8,205 nucleotides of DNA from JAKFWF01 sp041745515. GTDB lineage: Bacteria > Pseudomonadota > Alphaproteobacteria > Rhizobiales > Hyphomicrobiaceae. Below the pieces are notes generated by a model. The model worked only from the letters and a program-made list of their open reading frames with translations, had not been told where the DNA came from and made no database searches. Position 1 is the stretch's first letter, and every line of letters starts with the position of its first letter. The translations under genes and the position numbers were made by a program. Positions 5,299 to 8,205 of the stretch are shown here, piece by piece. Location of the stretch: contig JBGTIU010000204.1 in the NCBI GenBank assembly GCA_041745515.1, positions 1-8,205 on the forward strand, given 5' to 3'.

Positions 5299-6336
5299 AT
5301 GGCTTTCGCACCCCGCGTTCTTTCCGGCATGCAGCCGTCCGGCAATCTGACGCTCGGCAACTACCTGGGTGCGATGGTCAACTGGGTGCGCATGCAGGAG
5401 ACGCATGAGTGCCTTTATTGCGTCGTCGACATGCACGCGATCACGATGTGGCAGGATCCGGCCAGCTTGCGCGACGCGACGCGTGAAGTGGCGGCGGCCT
5501 ACATCGCCTGCGGAATCGATCCGAGGAAGAGCATCCTGTTCAACCAGTCCCAGGTCGCCGAACACGCGCAGCTCGCGTGGGTGTTCAACTGCGTCGCACG
5601 GCTAGGCTGGCTCGACCGCATGACGCAGTTCAAGGACAAGGCCGGCAAGGAGAAGGAGCGGGCGTCCGTCGGGCTTTATGCCTATCCGGTGCTGATGGCG
5701 GCAGACATTCTGCTCTACCAGGCAACTCACGTGCCGGTGGGGGAGGACCAGAAGCAGCATCTGGAGCTGACACGCGACATTGCATCGAAGTTCAACAACG
5801 ATTTCAGAGCCGAGATCGAGGCGGCCGGCTGCGCGGGGGGAGCTTATTTTCCGTTGCCGGAACCTGTCATCACCGGGCCGGCAACCCGCGTTATGAGCCT
5901 CCGGGACGGCACAAAAAAAATGTCTAAATCCGACCCGTCGGATCTTTCGCGGATCAATCTAACGGACGACGCCGACACCATCGCCAAGAAAATCCAAAAG
6001 GCAAAAACCGATCCCGAGCCGCTGCCAACCGAATCAGCGGGGCTGGAGGCGCGGCCCGAAGCCGACAACCTCGTCGGCATCTACGCGGCTCTGACCGGCG
6101 TTACAAAGGCCGATGTTCTAAAGCAATTCGGCGGCGGGTCATTTTCGGTGTTCAAGCGGGCCCTTGGCGAAGTGTGCGTGGCCAGGCTCGGCCCCATTGG
6201 CGCGGAGATGCGCCGCCTGGTCGCCGACAGCGCGGAAATCGATCGGGTTCTAGCGACGGGCGCAGCTCGCGCGCGTCTCCTTGCCGCGCCCATTCTGACA
6301 AAGGTGAAAGAGATTGTCGGGTTTATCGGCCGCTGA
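5299..6336 (+). CDS. trpS: Tryptophan--tRNA ligase
   Basis: A class I aminoacyl-tRNA synthetase that charges tRNA-Trp with tryptophan using ATP. The 345-residue length fits bacterial TrpS. Visible signatures are the HIGH-equivalent region PSGNLTLGNYLG (residues 13-24), VVDMHAIT, the tryptophan-site loop YPVLMAADILLYQATHVPVG followed by EDQKQHLELTRD (149-160), and the KMSKS loop at 207-211. The Rossmann core is followed by the helical anticodon-binding C-terminal part ending in VKEIVGFIGR. ATG 5299 has AAGGA seven bases upstream and the protein begins directly with APRVLSGMQPSG, as expected for the family. An A8 run (5913-5920) encodes the Lys-Lys before and within KMSKS and is unusual in this GC-rich DNA. 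The gene is divergent from the prolyl-tRNA editing gene, and the universal stress protein gene follows after 75 bases. Confidence 0.98.
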   Translation: MAFAPRVLSGMQPSGNLTLGNYLGAMVNWVRMQETHECLYCVVDMHAITMWQDPASLRDATREVAAAYIACGIDPRKSILFNQSQVAEHAQLAWVFNCVARLGWLDRMTQFKDKAGKEKERASVGLYAYPVLMAADILLYQATHVPVGEDQKQHLELTRDIASKFNNDFRAEIEAAGCAGGAYFPLPEPVITGPATRVMSLRDGTKKMSKSDPSDLSRINLTDDADTIAKKIQKAKTDPEPLPTESAGLEARPEADNLVGIYAALTGVTKADVLKQFGGGSFSVFKRALGEVCVARLGPIGAEMRRLVADSAEIDRVLATGAARARLLAAPILTKVKEIVGFIGR

Positions 6337-6411
6337 GGCGGCAAACTTGGACAAGCCGCTAATTTCAGCGCGGCCGTTGCGGCACCGCTCAACAAGTGAC
6401 ATCCTCCCGCC

Positions 6412-6921
6412 ATGCCGACGACTCGCAAACGACTGATTTTCGAATCCGGCCACCGCCGCAAGTATCTAGTGATCGTCGACGACAGCCCGGAGGTCGAGGC
6501 GGCACTATATTTCGCCGCCAGCCGCATCAGCCACGCGAGCGGCTCGATTGTGCTACTGTACGTGATCGAGCCGCAGGATTATCAGCACTGGGTTGGTGTG
6601 CGCCAAGTGCAGCTCGAGGAAGAGACCAACAAAGCCAAGGCGTTATTCCGGCTGTTTCGGCGCAAGCTGTCGCTCGCTGGGTTCGAAGACATGATCGGTG
6701 ACGAGGTCGTCCGCGAAGGTAAACCGGCGGAAGAGATCGTAAAACTCATCGAGGAAGACCAGGATATCGGCATCCTGGTGCTCGGCGCGGCGGTCGACTC
6801 AAAGGGACCCGGGCCCCTTGTTACATCGTTGGCCACTGGAAAAACCGCAGGCACATTCCCAATTCCCATTACGATCGTGCCCGGCACCTTGAATGTCGAC
6901 GATGTGAAGTCGTTGGCGTAA
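6412..6921 (+). CDS. Universal stress protein (UspA family)
   Basis: A single Usp domain of 169 residues in the cytoplasm. The first strand KYLVIVDDSPEVEAAL (from residue 17) supplies the acidic residue that contacts the nucleotide, and ASGSIVLLYVIEP forms the second strand. The long middle helices (VQLEEETNKAKALFRLFRRKLS) are followed by EEIVKLIEEDQDIGILVLGAA. The usual ATP-binding pattern GxxGx9G(S/T) appears only loosely, around GAAVDSKGPGPLVTSLATGKTAG, so nucleotide binding is plausible but not assured. Proteins of this length and form commonly sit between trpS and the nfu gene in Alphaproteobacteria. The first 16 residues are basic and not part of the domain. The ATG at 6412 has no good ribosome site, only weak purine content. 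The 75 bases between trpS and this gene hold nothing I can name. Confidence 0.93.
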   Translation: MPTTRKRLIFESGHRRKYLVIVDDSPEVEAALYFAASRISHASGSIVLLYVIEPQDYQHWVGVRQVQLEEETNKAKALFRLFRRKLSLAGFEDMIGDEVVREGKPAEEIVKLIEEDQDIGILVLGAAVDSKGPGPLVTSLATGKTAGTFPIPITIVPGTLNVDDVKSLA

Positions 6922-6935
6922 CAGGAGAACGTGTT

Positions 6936-7002
6936 GTGCCGTGTTTCAACTTTACCCGAGCAATCGGCTGGCTTAAAATAGTTCTAAACAGAAGCACGGC
7001 GC
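6936..7002 (+). other. Long-range RNA stem before the Nfu gene (alternative to the hairpin at 6994-7020)
   Basis: GTGCCGTGTTTC (6936-6947) can pair with GAAGCACGGCGC (6991-7002): 12 consecutive pairs, two of them G-U, enclosing a 43-base loop that contains the Irr-box-like palindrome. It would form only in transcripts that read through from the universal stress protein gene. No U-tract follows, so it is not a simple terminator. Confidence 0.35.
6972..6988. promoter_or_regulatory. Irr-box / iron control element-like palindrome
   Basis: The sequence CTTAAAA-TAG-TTCTAAA matches the alphaproteobacterial iron control element TTTAGAA-N3-TTCTAAA at 12 of 14 defined positions, with the right half-site perfect and the spacer of three exact. 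It stands 56 bases before the ATG of the Nfu-type Fe-S gene, where an iron- and haem-responsive Irr regulator would be expected to act. It is also a rare AT-rich patch in GC-rich DNA. The match was made by eye; no irr gene is in the window. Confidence 0.45.
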
Positions 7003-7020
7003 TTTTGTAGGCGTCCGTGC
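6994..7020 (+). other. Hairpin in the Nfu leader
   Basis: GCACGG-CGC pairs with GCG-T-CCGTGC: nine base pairs with one bulged T (7014) and an 8-base loop TTTTGTAG (7003-7010). It ends 23 bases before the ATG. There is no U-tract after it, so it is not an intrinsic terminator, and it does not cover the start codon. Its left arm is shared with the longer stem 6936-7002, so only one of the two can form at a time. Confidence 0.4.
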
Positions 7021-7043
7021 AGGGTCATCGAAAGTTCAGCGCC

Positions 7044-7598
7044 ATGTTCATCCAAACCGAGCCCACGCCCAATCCGGCAACTCTGAAGTTCATTCCCGGC
7101 AAGCCTGTGCTCGATAGCGGAACGGCAGAGTTCAGAGCCAAAACGGAGGCGTCAAACTCACCGCTGGCCACAAAACTGTTCGAAATCAGCGGTGTAGAGG
7201 GCGTTTTCCTGGGCTCCGACTTTATTTCTGTGACCAAGGGTGAAGCCGAGTGGCAGCACATCCGGCCAGCCATTCTCGGCGCCATCATGGATCATTACAC
7301 GTCGGGTGCTGCAGTAATCGACGCCGGTTCGCCCGACGATGTGGCGGTCGAGAACTTTGATCCGAAGGATCTCGAGACGGTAAACACCATCAAGGAACTG
7401 CTCGAGACCCGCGTGCGGCCGCAGGTTGCCCAGGACGGCGGTGATATTACCTTCGGCGGCTTCCGTGACGGCATCGTCTACCTGCACATGCGTGGCGCCT
7501 GCTCCGGCTGCCCGAGCTCTACAGCGACACTGCGCTATGGTATCGAAAACCTGCTGAAACATTTCTGCCCCGATGTCCAGGAAGTACAGGCCGCCTGA
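7044..7598 (+). CDS. Nfu-type Fe-S cluster scaffold/carrier protein (NifU family)
   Basis: A 184-residue protein of the NFU1 type, which carries assembled Fe-S clusters to client enzymes. The N-terminal Nfu_N domain (residues 1 to about 90) opens with the family's characteristic MFIQTEPTPNPATLKF and contains VEGVFLGSDFISVTK. The C-terminal NifU domain (from about 110) has IKELLETRVRPQVAQDGGD and the cluster-binding CSGC at 153-156, where Cys153 and Cys156 of two subunits share a cluster; an additional Cys175 lies in KHFCPDV. I take ATG 7044, since the family begins exactly there; GTG 7017 would add nine residues without likeness and falls inside the leader hairpin. The ribosome site is weak. 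The upstream leader has an Irr-box-like palindrome, consistent with iron control. tsaB follows after 150 bases. Confidence 0.96.
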   Translation: MFIQTEPTPNPATLKFIPGKPVLDSGTAEFRAKTEASNSPLATKLFEISGVEGVFLGSDFISVTKGEAEWQHIRPAILGAIMDHYTSGAAVIDAGSPDDVAVENFDPKDLETVNTIKELLETRVRPQVAQDGGDITFGGFRDGIVYLHMRGACSGCPSSTATLRYGIENLLKHFCPDVQEVQAA

Positions 7599-7748
7599 GG
7601 CTGCCATCAGAGGAACTTGCGCGCATCGCGTCGCGCGGATTGTTTGATGATTGTCTCCAAGTAATCTGATATCCCCAGCAATAGGCGGGCGAAAAGCGCT
7701 GACTGAGCGCAGGATCGCCGCTCAAGGCTCATGGTTCATTTCGGCGGC

Positions 7749-8205
7749 ATGACCATCCTTGCTTTCGACACCTGTTTTGGCGCGTGCTCGGTGGCTTTAT
7801 GCCGCCGGGATCGAGGTGGCGCCGAAAAGCGCTTTGAACGCTTCGAGCTGATGGCCCGTGGGCACTCCGAGCGCCTCGTGCCGATGATTGCCGAAGTGAT
7901 GGCCGAGGCGGACCTTGGATTTGTCGACCTCTCCAGGATCGCGGTGACGCTGGGACCCGGCAGCTTTACTGGCGTGCGTACGGGCATTTCGGTGGCGCGT
8001 GCGCTGGCGCTGTCGACCGGCAAAGATGTGATAGGCACGACGAGCCTGCACGTTATGGCGCTTGAGGCCGCCGACGCCTGTGCCGACCGCACCATCGTCG
8101 TTGCTATCCCGACCCGCGGTGATTTGCTGTACTGCCAGCTATTTCACGCGCGAAAGTCAGAGCAAATGGGGCCGCCTTGGCTGGCGACGCCGCAAGGCGC
8201 CGTCG
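7749..8205 (+). CDS. tsaB: tRNA threonylcarbamoyladenosine biosynthesis protein TsaB (3' partial)
   Basis: The first 152 residues of TsaB are present; the gene runs off the right edge. TsaB is the non-catalytic partner that joins TsaD and TsaE to make t6A at position 37 of ANN-decoding tRNAs in the cytoplasm. The sequence starts MTILAFDTCFGACSVAL (the ASKHA phosphate-1-like strand), continues with MARGHSERLVPMI, and has the family signature TLGPGSFTGVRTGISVARAL at about residues 75-94, followed by VIGTTSLHVMA. ATG 7749 gives the standard N-terminus; an in-frame ATG at 7731 would add MVHFGG and has AAGG close upstream, so the actual start may be either. Its position after the Nfu gene is the usual alphaproteobacterial order. 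About a third of the protein is missing. Confidence 0.95.
   Translation, partial: MTILAFDTCFGACSVALCRRDRGGAEKRFERFELMARGHSERLVPMIAEVMAEADLGFVDLSRIAVTLGPGSFTGVRTGISVARALALSTGKDVIGTTSLHVMALEAADACADRTIVVAIPTRGDLLYCQLFHARKSEQMGPPWLATPQGAV

Noticed and set aside
5148..5360. N-terminal extension of the prolyl-tRNA editing frame running into trpS.
   Set aside because: The 71 extra codons have no family likeness, overlap the start of trpS, and a good ribosome site stands before the internal ATG at 5147.
7620..7637. GC hairpin CGCGC-atcgcgtc-GCGCG after the Nfu gene, considered as a terminator.
   Set aside because: The stem is only five pairs and is followed by mixed sequence, not a U-tract. The alternating CG tract makes chance dyads likely.
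7696..7710. Hairpin GCGCT-gactg-AGCGC before tsaB.
   Set aside because: Five pairs with no U-tract or start-codon overlap; too weak to call as a terminator or regulator.

Overview
The window looks like ordinary chromosomal DNA of an alphaproteobacterium. It is GC-rich and densely packed, with no rRNA, tRNA, CRISPR, insertion sequence or phage gene that I can see. The run trpS - universal stress protein - NifU/Nfu-type Fe-S protein - tsaB is a familiar alphaproteobacterial gene order. The TPR-thioredoxin CnoX, LON-substrate-binding protein and Trm112-like protein, all on one strand, are also typical of that class. A probable Irr-type iron control element upstream of the Nfu gene points towards Hyphomicrobiales (Rhizobiales) or relatives. 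I cannot fix the order from sequence alone.

Layout. Bases 1-704 (+) hold the C-terminal part of a DUF2066-like protein that begins outside the window. It converges on a long minus-strand series. Read in transcription order (right to left) this is: prolyl-tRNA editing protein (5147-4635), a possible 46-residue Pro-rich small ORF coupled to its stop codon (4635-4495), CnoX-like thioredoxin/TPR co-chaperone (4461-3556), LON-substrate-binding domain protein (3518-2835), Trm112-like protein (2813-2559), Zincin_1 metallopeptidase-like protein (2460-2044), a secreted HExxH metallopeptidase-like protein (1894-1364), and leuD (1331-726). A 151-base divergent gap separates the prolyl-tRNA editing gene from the plus-strand series trpS (5299-6336), universal stress protein (6412-6921), Nfu-type Fe-S scaffold/carrier (7044-7598) and tsaB (from 7749, cut by the window end).

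How the genes fit together. Several minus-strand genes concern protein quality: mischarged-tRNA clearance, a redox co-chaperone, a free-standing LON N-domain, a methyltransferase activator of the translation machinery and two zinc-metallopeptidase folds. LeuD belongs to leucine synthesis and itself needs a [4Fe-4S] cluster in its LeuC partner. On the plus strand, trpS and tsaB serve tRNA charging and tRNA modification, and Nfu serves Fe-S delivery.

No gap exceeds 300 bases. I see no clear new multi-gene system. The best leads are regulatory or structural: an Irr-box-like palindrome and two mutually exclusive RNA hairpins before the Nfu gene, a TTG start or N-terminal frameshift in the LON-domain gene, and a coupled small ORF with nested dyads before cnoX.
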